NCBI GenBank assembly: GCA_001179505.1
Contig: CDMY01000300.1
Span: forward strand, 11,883-75,882
Length of the DNA: 64,000 nt
Direction: 5' to 3'
Source: Vitrella brassicaformis
Lineage: Eukaryota; Sar; Vitrellaceae
The position numbers and the translations under genes are program-made. The first letter of the stretch is position 1, and every line of letters starts with the position of its first letter. A model generated the notes under the pieces. The model saw nothing but the letters and a program-made list of their open reading frames with translations. It did no database searches and was not told the DNA's origin. Below, in pieces: positions 22,585-33,847 of the stretch.

Positions 22585-24806
22585 ATGTCGAGCAGCGGTG
22601 CCGGTGAGGGCAATGGGCGCAGCCGTTCAGAGGAGGTGGCATGGGTTCACAAGGAGCAGCTCTACGACGAGCTCATCGCCCGTCAGAAGAATGAGAACAT
22701 CTCGCTTCGCAAGTTCGCTCAGGAGAAGGGGCTCGACGGGAACAGGTTCAAATCATGGTACGCAAGTGAAAGATCTGGGTGTCCTGTGATGTGATTGTAC
22801 TGTACGTGTGCAGGTTCCATTCCGTCAGGAAGCGTAGAGAGTCTGGTGGCCCGGCCCCCGACGCGGGCAGAGTGAGAAATCGGAGGCCCCGCTACCAGCA
22901 GGTGGAGAGAGAGGTCGTCCAGTGGATGGATGAACATGATGATCCGGCAAAGATCCGGCCCGCGGGCATCAAACAGAAAGGGCTCGAGGTCGCTGCTCGG
23001 CTGGGAGAGGCTGATTTCAAGGTGCGGTGCGGTGCGTACAATACATGTCATGAGCTGCGCGCAAGTTGTTCTGGTTTGGTGCAGGCGAGTGATACCTGGG
23101 TGAGGGCCATGAAGAGGCGCTATCAGCGGCAGCATTCAAGCGGACAGGTGCGTCCGTCCGGCCGGTGGAGGCAACCAACTGATCGTTGTGTGTCAGTCGA
23201 CACACATTCTCGTCCGCTTATGTGCTGTGGTGTGTGCAGGGTGCGTCTTCGTCTGACATGGTGAACCTCCTGGGGCTGTCAGACCTAACGGCGTCCCTGC
23301 ACGCCCTCAGCAGCAGTGGGCCACCATCCGAGTCACTCGTCCAACAGGTCATTGAGCACCACATCTCCCCCATCATCAAGGCCATTCACGACAACATCAA
23401 CGCCATCAACGACAAGGAGACCGACATCATGACCCAGAGCGGAGACGTTATGACCGACCTGCTCGACAAGATGGAGCCCAAGATTGCGGTGCTCGATGAC
23501 AAATTCCAGGCCACAAAAGACGCCTATGACAGGCTGTGCGGCATCGTGATGGGCATGGTGGAGGGCGGCGGGCTTGGGGATGCGTTGGACGAGTTCGCTC
23601 AGTGTTTCTGTTCGAATGCATCTCCCCACATCCCCACCGAGGTGCAGCGGTCCATCTGGGAGGCGGTCGCTGCGGGCGTCACAGAACTCTTCTGCAGGTG
23701 GGGGGTGGGTGTGAGCCGCTCAAAGCACTCCATGCAATGCATGCATGTCAGCGAGGGATGCTATGCTGTGTGTTTTCTCTGTTTGGTGTCATTCATCAGT
23801 GCTGCTGTGCCATCGGGCAATCCTGCCGTGGATGCGTCTGGCCGCCAGTCGGAGCCGTCACAGCCCTCGTCGGCCCGCAACACCACAAGCGTAAGCAACC
23901 ACCGGCAACGAACAGGCCTGCGCTGGCCGCGCCTGTCACACATGTCCTGCTCTTTGTGCTTTTCAGATGGCGCCATCAGTGGCTGAGCGCACTGAGCGAA
24001 GGAGCGATGCCTTCAAGATCCAGAGGACCGACAACAGGAGCCACCGAGCCTCCGCACCATCAGACGTACCCCAACCACTCCACGACTTCACTCCTACACT
24101 GCTGGTCACACATTGCACTTTTGTCTCCTTCCTTGCCCGTCGGTGGTTACGCAGTTGCTGTCTCGTTCGTCGGTCAAGGCCTCCAGCGTCGCGTCGAGCC
24201 ACCACACTGTCGATGCAATGGTAAGAGGGGGGCAAAACGAATGTGCGAAACAACTCTCGCAGCGTGCTGCTGGGCTTGACGCTTTTGCGTTCACCCTTCA
24301 GGCTGAGAGCGTCGATTCCGATCGGGACACGTATTGCGAGAGCGATATGCTCGCCGACGGCGAGTCTGCCTCCGGCCTGCAGCTCATCGAGCCGCCCGGC
24401 AAGACCACCGACAAGACATTCAGCATCGAGGCATCCATCACCGACGGCAAACTCACCAACGAGACAGCTGTGAGTGTGATGCAGCGTCGGGCCATCGAGA
24501 TTGTCAAGGCCTTCCTGCAGCGGCACTACAAGCTGAGCAGTCCTCCTCTTGCGGACTTGAAATGCGTTCGGGATGGCCAGCGGATCAGCGGCAAGCTCAG
24601 GGTGAGCCTCACCGGCGCAGAGATGGGCGGGAGGGATGTGAGCAGCATGAGGAACCATCTGAGCGACGAGCTGCGGCAGCACCACATTGACATCAAGCGC
24701 ATGCAGGTACGTACCATGAGGGCCGGGTGTGTAGGGGGAGGGGATGAGTGGCAATCGATCGATGGTGTGGTGTGTGGTGTGTATACCTCAGGAGGCGGCG
24801 GGGTGA
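22585..24806 (+). CDS. CENP-B/Tc5-type helix-turn-helix protein, probably domesticated
   Basis: The start MSSSGAGEGNGRSRSEEVAW leads into a first helix-turn-helix-like block (DELIARQKNENISLRKFAQE, then GLDGNRFKSW spliced to FHSVRKRRE). A second block follows: PRYQQVEREVVQWMDEH, a GIKQKGLEVAARLG helix, and across a splice ASDTWVRAMKRRYQ. This is the CENPB-type DNA-binding layout of Tc5/pogo transposases. No DDE catalytic domain follows. Instead come a helical region of about 150 residues (SDLTASLHALSSS through DRLCGIVMGMVEGG), Ser-rich linkers and a C-terminal domain (RRAIEIVKAFLQRHYKLSS, SGKLRVSLTGAEMGG, ELRQHHIDIKRMQ). The proposed final exon adds EAAG and a stop. A chromatin or transcription-factor role is inference. 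Confidence 0.7.
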
Positions 24807-25383
24807 TAAACGAGCGCAGCGCCCAGGCTTTTCTGCGGCTATGCGTTGGCGTGTGTGTACGTGTGTCTGATTGACGCTTTATCCATCTGTGTAGAATGTG
24901 TGGGTGCTGTGGTGTGGTGTGGTGTGGTGTGGTGTGCGCGAGGGAGGGAGGCAGGTGGTGCATGCATTTGTGTACACTATCGATAGATCGGATGGATTGG
25001 ATGGATGTCCTGCTTGGCTTACATGTAGCCCGCCTGCCTGCCTACCTTGCTGCTTGTTGTCGAACGTTGTGTTGCCGGCACTGTCCTGGTTGGTGTACAC
25101 TACTCCGCCCGACAGGGGGCCAGTTGCGTCTGTCTGTCTCTCTGCGGTATGGAGACCGCAAGGGTCAGGTGTGAGTGAGTGAGTGGGTGCATTCGTAAGG
25201 TTTTTCTCGGGAAAGGACAATCTGACATGTATGTGAACATTATGTCCCTTTGGGACTCTAACAAACAATCGAGGCACACAAGTGTGAGAGACAAGGTTTC
25301 ACGGATTGTTTCGACCTTCCCACTAAGGAGCGCCAGTGGGAGTCATCCAGCACGGAGCGACTGCAGCCAGTGTTTGAGTGAGT
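24807..25383. other. Spacer before Fip1
   Basis: About 580 bp with GTGTG and GGGA microsatellites (a GGTGT run at about 24909-24932). No gene is seen. TG-rich sequence could belong to the 3' UTR of the upstream gene. Confidence 0.5.
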
Positions 25384-26735
25384 ATGGACGAGGAGCAAGA
25401 GGAGATGGAGAGGCTGAACCAGCTTATCCAACGTACGTACGCAACACGCAGTTGCACGACTGTCTGTCTGTCTGTATGTCATCTGTATGTGTTGACAGAT
25501 GAGAGTGAGGATGTGCTGACATTCGCTCAAGTGGAGGAGCCGCCCGAAGGGGCGCCTGCTGACCAGGGAAGCCAGGAGGATATCTATGGTGACTTCGGAG
25601 AGTACGATGACGCCTTCCTCGGCATCGACACACCGCAGTACGTCCCCGCCCCTCCTGCTGAAGCCATCGGCGAGCCGGCAGGATCTGACGACCAGGCGGC
25701 GGATGCCGCACCAGGGCGTGCACCGTCCGATGCACCACCACCATCAGCAGCAGCAGGATCAGAGGGTGTGAGTCATGCCCCTGCAGCGGCAGGCGACGAG
25801 GAGGACGACAACACGGGAGGAGTCATGTTGGGGCTGGAGGGGACGATGCAGGACTTCCTCCAACACAGGGAACATGACGCGCCTGCAGCGGCAGCGGCAG
25901 CAGCAGCAGCAGGGTCGGGTGTGGGGGGGATTGGTGTGGCCCCTCGGCTGACGAGGAAGGACTCGAGTCTCACACACCCAGCCGAGCAGCCCAGCGAATA
26001 CGCCGAGAAGGCTAGACAGGTCAGTCGGTCGGTGGGTGGGTGAGGTGGTGAGGGGGTGGCTCGGGAGGGACGCCGGGGAAGGAAGAAAGGAGGGCACGCA
26101 CCATGGCATGGCAAGGGAGGGAGGGACATACATACTATGTGTTGTTGGTTTGTCATGGTGTGTGTGTAGGTGGTGTTGGTTATGGATGCGAATAACGACA
26201 AGCCGTGGCGCCAGTCGGGCCATGACGTGTCGGCATGGTTCAACTACGAATTCAACGAATACTCTTTCAGGGTCAGCCACACACCCCGCCAGCCAGCCAG
26301 CCCAACAGGACAGACACGCTATTATATCGACGTGTGCCGTCAACTTCGTCTGTGTGTGATCGATTGGTGTGTGTATTTACTAATCGCATTTGTTGCTGGT
26401 TTCCTTCCCCAGGAGTACATCTACCGTCAGATTGAGCAGCGGTATCAGCGCATCGAGAACCGCCAGATGGACATGCGGGAAGACGAACCATTCGCCCCGC
26501 CTTTCCAAGGTAGGTAGGGACACATGTAGATATCAATCACACACACGACCGCTATGTGTCAACCAACCTCGCACGATGGAGGCATCTAGTGGTGCGTCAT
26601 TCATCGGTTGGTTCCCTTGTGTGTGTCTGATCAGGCCACGCCCCTCAGTTGCGTCCCCCACCTCCTCCCCCGCCGTACCCCCCACCCGACGCTGCTGATG
26701 GAGGGGGCGATTACAAGAGACGAAGACTCGCATGA
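25384..26735 (+). CDS. FIP1: Polyadenylation factor Fip1
   Basis: Fip1 is a subunit of the cleavage and polyadenylation machinery and tethers poly(A) polymerase. Five exons join in phase. A short acidic exon (MDEEQEEMERLNQLIQ) is followed by an acidic, Ala/Pro-rich region that includes EDIYGDFGEYDDAFLGIDTP. The Fip1 motif sits across the third and fourth exons: NNDKPWRQSGHDVSAWFNYE, then FNEYSFR and EYIYRQIEQRYQRIENRQ. The last exon is Pro-rich and ends GGDYKRRRLA before a TGA stop. The KPWR...YFNYGFNE-type core fixes the family. It follows the CENP-B-type gene in the same direction. Confidence 0.92.
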
Positions 26736-27123
26736 CCCACTCACCTCCTGTGTGGGTGCTGCCTAGTATATGGGTGCATTGCATCCATGAACCAACATGG
26801 GCGAAATGATCGCTCGTCGGACATCCATGCCATACCGGTGTGTAAGTGGTTGCGTCCGTGCTGTGCTGTGCTATGGACTGGTGTACGTACGTAGACTGGA
26901 GGAGGGAGGGAGGAGGGACATGCTCTGTGTTGGCGGACCGGACACAGCTTGGTGCTCAACCACTAGCCGATGCGTACATCCATAGGGTGGGTACGAATCA
27001 AAGGCCCGATTTGATTTGATTTATGCACAGCCAGTCAGTCTGTCTCTATGTACATGCAATGTCATGCAATGCAATGCAATGCAATGCAGGTAAGCGGCGC
27101 CAGTGAGTGGGTGGGTGAGTGAG
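26736..27123. other. Convergent intergenic spacer
   Basis: 388 bp between the Fip1 stop and the C2HC gene stop, with an ATGCA repeat at about 27059-27088. No gene is seen. Confidence 0.5.
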
Positions 27124-30100
27124 TTATCCATTGGGATGGGGTCGATATTGCCGGGGCAGCCATGTGTGTGGAGTGCGGGGCAGCTCCTCCACACGATGGC
27201 GGCCCTCACCACGATAGCTAACCGGACTCGACTGGTACTCCTGAGAACCCATACGCTCATCTAAACACACACACAGCCGGCAGGAGTGAATCAACAAACA
27301 GGCCAGGTCATCGATCCATCCATCCATCCCCGTGTGTGTCGTTGGTTGTTGGCTGACCCATGGGGTGTCGTTGATGTGGTGTTGTGGTGTCCCTGTGGGG
27401 TATGGGGGGCTGAGCGGGCAGCTCCTCAGACGCCTCGGACTGGCCGCCCGCACGACGCATCACCTCCTTCTTCACCTGAACGATGACACGGATGGATGGA
27501 TGAATCAGTGAATGACACACAGCACCCACCCCCACGCAATGCATTGGGTTGGATGGAAAGTGACGTGACGTACGTACCGCATGCTTGATCTCGCTTTTCA
27601 AGTCCCTTTCCATTTGCTGGCGCATGAGCCTCATCTCCTCGGCATGTGTGGCCACCTGCCGCTCCACATGGTCCAGCCTACTGCTGTTCTCATACACTGC
27701 CGCACGCTGCTCAGCCACCTCCTTCTTGAGCGCAACCATCGGAGCAAACAGACCCTTGACGTAATCTTCCAAAGACTCACCCGCCTTGGGCAATCCCACC
27801 GGCGCCAAAGCAGTCGTCGAAGACGATAGCTGGGAGACGTCATCGCGGCGCAGTGCCAGCCCTTCTGGCGCCGGTAGAAGATCCCTAGAGTTGGGGCGGC
27901 TGTCCGGCTCCTCCACCACCACCCTCCCCCTGTCCCTCCCCCAGCCAACATTGCTGACATGACGATGGTCCACATAGTCTTGACGGCGGCTGCTCCCCTG
28001 CAGACTAGGCACGTCCTCATACCGCGGCTGAGACACCTCCACCACCCTCGGCTCCATCGGATGACGACCGTACGCCCCACCGTAGTGGTCCACGGGCTCC
28101 TTTCTCGGCCGGTGTAGGTGACCCACAGGTGCGTGGGTATCATCCTGGTATGGCGTGGGTTCTTCTTCCGCGACCACCGTGGGGTGATGGGCGGGTCGGG
28201 TGTGGAGAGGGGGCACGGCGGGGTGGATGTTGAACTCAGTGTGGCGGGCCCTGTCGTCCCGCACAAGACGCAGCCGGGCTTGCGGAAAGGCCCGAGATGC
28301 AAACGCACCCCCACCCGACATATCCACCTCTGCCGGTCGATCACCGCCCACCCCTTGGTGGCTCTCCCGCCTTGCTGTCGAGCGGTGCATGTGCCGATCG
28401 TCGGGCCCCTCTGACGGTGGGATGCGCTGGTGTGAGGGGGTCGGTTGGTGGCCCACCCCACGCTGGTCCTCTCCGGCTGGGTATCGCTCCTTGTGTCTGC
28501 TCCAATCGCCACCACCACGTGTGTCACGGTGCCTGGGGCCCGGACTGATGTCGAAACGCACTGGCTTTGGCCTCACATCGCGGAGGCTGGCGGGAGGGGG
28601 CGGCTGAGTCGGCTCCTGAGAGGCTTGAGGCACAGCTTGACGATAACGGGGCGGCTCAGTGGGCGTCTCGACCGCCTTTGCTGCGGCGTGTCCTCGTGGC
28701 GATGTAGTAGCCAGAATGACCGATGGACGTGCGGTGGGAGTTATGAGCTGCTCCTGGTGGTGCTGTTGCGATGGAGCCCGGGGCGTCACCGAACGAGGCG
28801 TCTTGTCAACCATCCTGTCGGTCATGTCACACAGCACCATCAGACAAGACACCGATCGGCCGATACATAGACAGACAGACAGACATCCTGCGCTGTGGGT
28901 GTGGTGTGTGTATACATACATACATACATGTGCTTCCTCCCTTCCTCCCTTCCTTCCTTCCTTCCTTCCTTCCTTCGAGTCAGTCAGGTCAGGTTGGTGA
29001 GGTCCCTCACCCCCCCCCCCCAGCCCCCCAGCCCCCCACCCACTTACCTGTCAAGTCGTGCATGAAGGTCCTTGACCATGAGCAGGACGCTGTCTTCGTC
29101 GGGGTTCCATGGGGGAGCGGTGGATTGAGGGGAGCCGGGCGAGCCCTTGGGTGTCACGGGCGCCTTGGATGACAGCTCACCCGACCGCCCACCGGCATCA
29201 CTAGGGGTGCGAACCTTGTCACCCACCTCGCCTACCGACTGGGAGTCGGTCGACACCTGCAATGGCCGCCGCTGCTCCACAAGGAGACCGCATGACGACT
29301 TGCCGCCCGTGGGCGTCCGCCCCGCAGACGCGGCCGACGTGGCGGCGACAAAGGACCCGGACGGAGTCACAACCGCATGCTGATGCCGCTGCTGCCGCTG
29401 GTGGTGGTGGTGTTTTTGTTGTTCCTCAGCAGGCGACGGCGGTGCCTGAGGAGCATCACCTTCAGCGGTTGTGAGCGTCGGCGGCTTCGGCACTAGTGGC
29501 AGCGTCGTCGACCCGGCAGCGGCAGTGCCATAGATGGCATGTAGAGGGCTGATTGTGCTCGAGTTGACGCCACTGCCACTTGTGACGGACCCGCTCCAGC
29601 CACTGCTCTCGTGCAGACTCTTGGCCTGCTTGCGGTCAAGTCGCCGGCGGTAAAACTCAGCGCTGCCCAGCCTCTTGTCGTTCTCGGGCAGATCCTCCTT
29701 GCGTATGGGAATAGGAGAGGGCGGGTCGCCGCTGTCATCCGCCACATCACCAACACCACTGGCCTCAACTGCCTTGCCCTCATGGCCGGTGCCCATCGAA
29801 CCAGGTGCGTCAGCCGCATGGCCCTCGGCCGGCGGGCTGTCAAGCGGCAACATGCCGAACGTCTCGCCATCGGTCGAATCGCTGTGGGGCTGGTGCGGTG
29901 CCTCGTTGGCCCCATAGCCACCAGCAGATGAATCCCTCTCCGCGTGACTCGCCCTCCTCTCTTTGGCCTCTTTGCGGTTGCGTGTCCCACCGACCGCCTC
30001 GCGCTTGCGCTGCTGTGAGTGCATGGTCGTCAGGTCGGGCCTGGTGGATCGTTGGTGAGCTGTGTAAGAGGGTGGGGGCGTCCTGCTGCGGAGATAATGC

Positions 30101-31866
30101 TGCTGCTGCTGCTTGCCACCCTTGGTCGGCTCATGTGCTTGCTGGGTCGCTCTCGGCGGCGGCGTGAGAGGCCGCCGTGGGTGGCCGTGAGCCCGATCAG
30201 CTCTCCTCCACGACGGGGCCGCACCGGTACCGCCAGACGCCTTGACGGAGCGGCCGGGATGGAGATGTCCCTTAGCCTGCCAATCGATAGACACACCGAC
30301 AGGTAGGTAGGTGTTGGCTATGTATGGCCTGCCTTCCTGCCTTGGTTACTTACTGGTATGATGCTATGTCGAGGTGAGGCCCTTGGGGCCTGGATCGCCC
30401 CGCCACTCTGCCGTGAATTGCCACTTGCAGCAGCAGGCGCACTTGCACCAGACCCTTTGGTGTCATCAGTCCTTCGGGTGACGGTCTGCTTGGGCGGTTG
30501 TCGTCTGGGTGTGGGTCCGCGGGAGCGGGATGTCTCGCGGGACGTGTGGCGAACTGACTCGTCCGTGAGGGAATCGGTCCCCGTGGCGATGTTGGGGGCC
30601 GCCGACGAGGGGGGCTGGGGCCACGGGGCAGCAAAACTCGTGGGGCTGAAGCAGACCAAATCAACGAACGGGCAAAGGAAACAAACGATAAAGGGTGGAT
30701 TGGAATATATGACACACAGTGTGCACCACACCACAGCACAGCACAGCACACATGGCAGGACCAATCAATGAATGAATACAGAGGCATGGATGTATGTATG
30801 GATGTATGTGGTTCTGCCAGTGTGTCAGTGGTTTTCTTCTCACCGTTCTGACGGCCGTGTCTTCTTGGGGCTGCCAACCTCGTCCACGGCAGGGGACGCG
30901 CTGAAATCACATATATGTATGACATACGACGGACGCCAAAACAGACCGACAGGCAGACAGACAGACAGTCGGCATCCACCATGCTTATGTGCGTCCGTGC
31001 GGTGCGGTGCGTAGGTACCCTTCCTTGGCAGCAGGAGTGCGTTGTGAGTCTTTCGAGCCGCGGGCAGGTGCGTCCAGGCGATCTCCTCCTTTGGGCGTGG
31101 TGACGGCAGTCCCTGCATCTGCTGTGGGGCATGTGTGCGGCTCCATCGCCCCCGCCGCACGGGCGGTGGTGGTGGCCTTGGTCCTGATGCTACTTGGCCG
31201 ACCCACTCCTGTCTGTCCGCGGCCCCCCTCCCTTGGCCCCATCGTGTCCCTCCCTCTGTCGGCCCTCTCGCCACTGGCACCCCCTCCACCACCAGCCCCC
31301 GCCGCCGCCCTACTATCGGTTCTCTTGGTCCTGTGCTTGGCAGGTCGGTGTGGGGGGTGGAGTGGGTCATGCTCCTTCCTGGGAAGTGGTGTGTCATCGT
31401 CTTCAGAGGCGCCTCGTGAGGTGGCGCTGCCGCTGCGCGACCGGTGTGCCAGGCGACACATGGCCGTGTGCTTGGCCAACACCTTGGGCGAGAACCGCGT
31501 GTCGCAATGGGGACACAACTCGAAGTCTATCGGCAGACCCGCCGCGTCCACACGACGCTGCTGGGCATTGTACCTGCCCGCAACCAGGCACAGCCGCCAA
31601 AGACACAAGGCACAGGCAGCCGAGCCACCTAAGTACTGAGTGTTATTCCCCTTGTTTCTGTGTGGCTGCCCTGCCTACCTTTCTGTGTCCGTGTTGGGCG
31701 GTGCATTTGTGTTTCTTGAGGGCCTCCTGGTTGAAGCTTCTGCCGCACTTGTCACACATGATGCGGCTGTCCTTCGCTGCCTCGCCCGATGCCTCGGTGG
31801 CCCCGCCACCGACTCGATAATGGCCATAGGGTCCTGCAGGAGGGGACGGATAGGCTCCTCATCCAT
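27124..31866 (-). CDS. C2HC zinc-finger protein, paralogue A, with frameshifted first exon
   Basis: A very large, mostly disordered protein. The first exon carries a finger fragment (MCDKCGRSFNQEALKKHKC); the second carries a C2HC finger, CPHCDTRFSPKVLAKHTAMC, of the ZC2HC1 type. The remaining exons are Arg/Pro/Ser/Gln-rich until a coiled coil near the C terminus (DYVKGLFAPMVALKKEVAEQ, then EEMRLMRQQMERDLKSEI). The last splice gives QRHPMDERMGSQEY and the end RQYRPHPNG. The N-terminal exon is odd: MDEEPIRPLLQDPMAIIESV is in one frame and the finger in another, because about 31799-31804 has two extra bases compared with paralogue B. The gene may start later, or be a 5'-truncated copy in decay. 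Function is unknown. Confidence 0.6.
31159..31863 (-). repeat. Segmental duplication, copy A
   Basis: Matches 44921-45623 in the same orientation at roughly 97% by eye, with small indels (two extra G/C at about 31800, CAGG versus AC near 31584). Homology ends abruptly at 31863, three bases inside the proposed start codon of paralogue A. The left limit is hidden because the other copy runs into a gap. Confidence 0.9.
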
Positions 31867-32372
31867 GCAGCAGGTCCAGACGTCACTCACGCCAGCCACA
31901 CCCATCCATGGCCAGCAGGTCCAGCCGACGCGAGAGGCATGCGAGAGGGGAGGGGAGGAGAGGAAGCCTAGGGGCTGCTGGTGTCGCTCTCGGCCGCCTC
32001 ACGGATGATGGATGGTCTGGACGGCTCGTCGCTCACTCAGTCACTCACGGGAGGGGAGGGGCGAGGCGAAGGTGGCTCTTCTTAACGCCGATATCAGTCA
32101 GCTTCTGGTACGTCTGGGGGGGCGCGACCGGTCGTCGGTCGGCTCAACTCAGCGGGCTGAGCGACTTGCTGCGTCTGGCAGGTCTGGGGGGGCGCCGTCA
32201 GCACCATCTTATACACTTGGCTCACTCAGTCACACAGGCGAGGGGCGGGGCGGGGAGGGGCGGGGCGAAGCGGGGCGAGGGTGACGGGGGCGGATGGGGG
32301 ACGGGGGGAAGAAGCGGTCGACTGCCTCCGGCGCGCGGCAAACACCACCCACACGAGGCTGCCGACCGCCCC
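31867..32372. other. G-rich spacer
   Basis: About 500 bp with two imperfect copies, roughly 190 bp apart, of a unit that starts CTCACTCAGTCAC followed by G4-like runs (GGGAGGGGAGGGGCGAGG; GAGGGGCGGGGCGGGGAGG). No gene is seen. Confidence 0.5.
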
Positions 32373-33072
32373 TCAGTGGAAGAGCGATTTGGTGACGCGG
32401 GCGATCTCGTCGCCCGCAGCCGCCAAGTGAGCGCCCGCCATCCTCATCCCCCGAATCGCCCCCCGCCCCAGCTCCACGCAGCAGCAGGCTTCCTTGGGCG
32501 GCGCCCACGTGACCATCCACAGCCTGCCGTCGCGCTCCCAGTGGGCGATGTCCCACTGGGTGAGGGCACTGGCATACCAGCCGTTGTCGCCCTCACCCCA
32601 GGTGGACACCGGCACCACCAGGATCTTCTTGCTGCTAGGGCAGGCCGTGGTGGGAGTGGCTGCCGCTTTCTGCATGACAGCGGATTGCCCAGACAGCACA
32701 GCACAGCAGAACGTCAAGTGTTGTTTATGTAGGTAGATAGGTCTGTAGATGTACCTGGCGGCTGTACGACTCAACGTCGTAGTTCATGTTCTTCATGTCC
32801 TTCCCCTCCTGGGTGCCCCGCACGGACTCCAGGAAGGCCTTGCACTCCTGCAGGCAGTGAGCAGACAAAAATTGTTGGTTGATGCTCGTGCTGGCCCGCG
32901 CTGTGCGGTGTGCCTCCCGTCCCTTGCTCACTGCCGGGTGCTCGCGCCTCAGGCGCTGGTACTTGAGCACGTAGGCCTCCCTGGAGTCCTTGTACACGTC
33001 GGGCACCTCGATGCCCCTACTCATCAGGGTCTGCCTGAGGGCAGCAGCAGCGGGCGTCCGGATTGGCGGCAT
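32373..33072 (-). CDS. Small conserved-looking protein of unknown function
   Basis: Three exons. MPPIRTPAAAALRQTLMSRG continues to KYQRLRREHPA, then exon 2 reads ECKAFLESVRGTQEGKDMKN, and exon 3 has a compact, tryptophan-rich core (KILVVPVSTWGEGDNGWYAS, then WDIAHWERDGRLWMVTWAPP) and ends ARVTKSLFH. The core reads like a folded domain of alternating strands; I do not recognise it. The start codon is 64 bp from an oppositely directed ATG. Confidence 0.65.
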
Positions 33073-33136
33073 CCTCTCTTCCCTCTCTCTCTCTCTCTTT
33101 CTTTTTCTCTCCCTCTCTCTGCGAGCTCGGGATCGG

Positions 33137-33322
33137 ATGATGCGAGCTCAATGGCTTTTCGGGATCTGGATGAGAGGCTTCGACTCGAGGAGCCACTGGA
33201 AGTACCTGCGGCTCAAGCCACTGCAAGGGCCCACCAGTGAGGACGAGAAGATTGCTGGTAGCAGGAACATTCATGTTGCGTCTGTGAATGCATTTCAGGA
33301 GTGGCTTGCTCACAATGACTGA
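33137..33322 (+). CDS. Possible 61-residue protein
   Basis: An intronless frame beginning with two ATGs encodes MMRAQWLFGIWMRGFDSRSH and continues KYLRLKPLQGPTSEDEKIAG to FQEWLAHND. It has a hydrophobic-basic N terminus and a charged C terminus, like small mitochondrial proteins. Evidence is only the composition, the tandem ATG and the head-to-head placement. A 29-codon frame overlaps it in another phase. Confidence 0.35.
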   Translation: MMRAQWLFGIWMRGFDSRSHWKYLRLKPLQGPTSEDEKIAGSRNIHVASVNAFQEWLAHND

Positions 33323-33847
33323 TTCATCACCATGGCCGGGCCGCCACTGATCATGGCCACCAGCGCATAGCATGAGGGGTGTGGTGTGGCACAGACAGAT
33401 CAGAGAGTGAGTGAGTGGCGCTATCTGTGCATTGCAATGAGTGCTCTTGACGGTCCCTGCGAGTAAGGCACTCACAAGGTGCGTCAGTCAGTGCACGAGA
33501 AGCAGCCTGGCCATCTCATCTGCACACACACACTCACTCCCACCAATACAGATGTACACATACGTTTGCAGCACAACACAACACAACGCAATGCAATCAA
33601 TGCATTCCAGACAGACACCGACGGCATCAGTCAGTCAGTCAGCCCGGCCCCTAATCACTCAGTCGCCTCCCCTATTCACACACACACTCCCTCAGACCAC
33701 ATCCCTCTGCACTGCACTGCACTGACCCTCCCGCTCAGCGCCAGGCACTCTCTCTCTCTCTCTGCCTGTCCACCTGCCTCCCCCTCCCGCACCGCTGTGT
33801 GCCGTCTACTGTCCCCTGCCGTGTTGCTGCTGCTGCTGCTGCCATGG
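33323..33847. other. Convergent intergenic region
   Basis: About 525 bp of CA/CT-rich simple sequence between the small plus-strand frame and the pseudokinase stop codon; no gene seen. Confidence 0.5.

Noticed and set aside
24890-25182. Possible last exon of the CENP-B-type gene after TGTGTAG at 24895
   Set aside because: It translates GGTGT microsatellite (VWVLWCGVVWCGV); the short EAAG-stop exon at 24792 is simpler and in phase.
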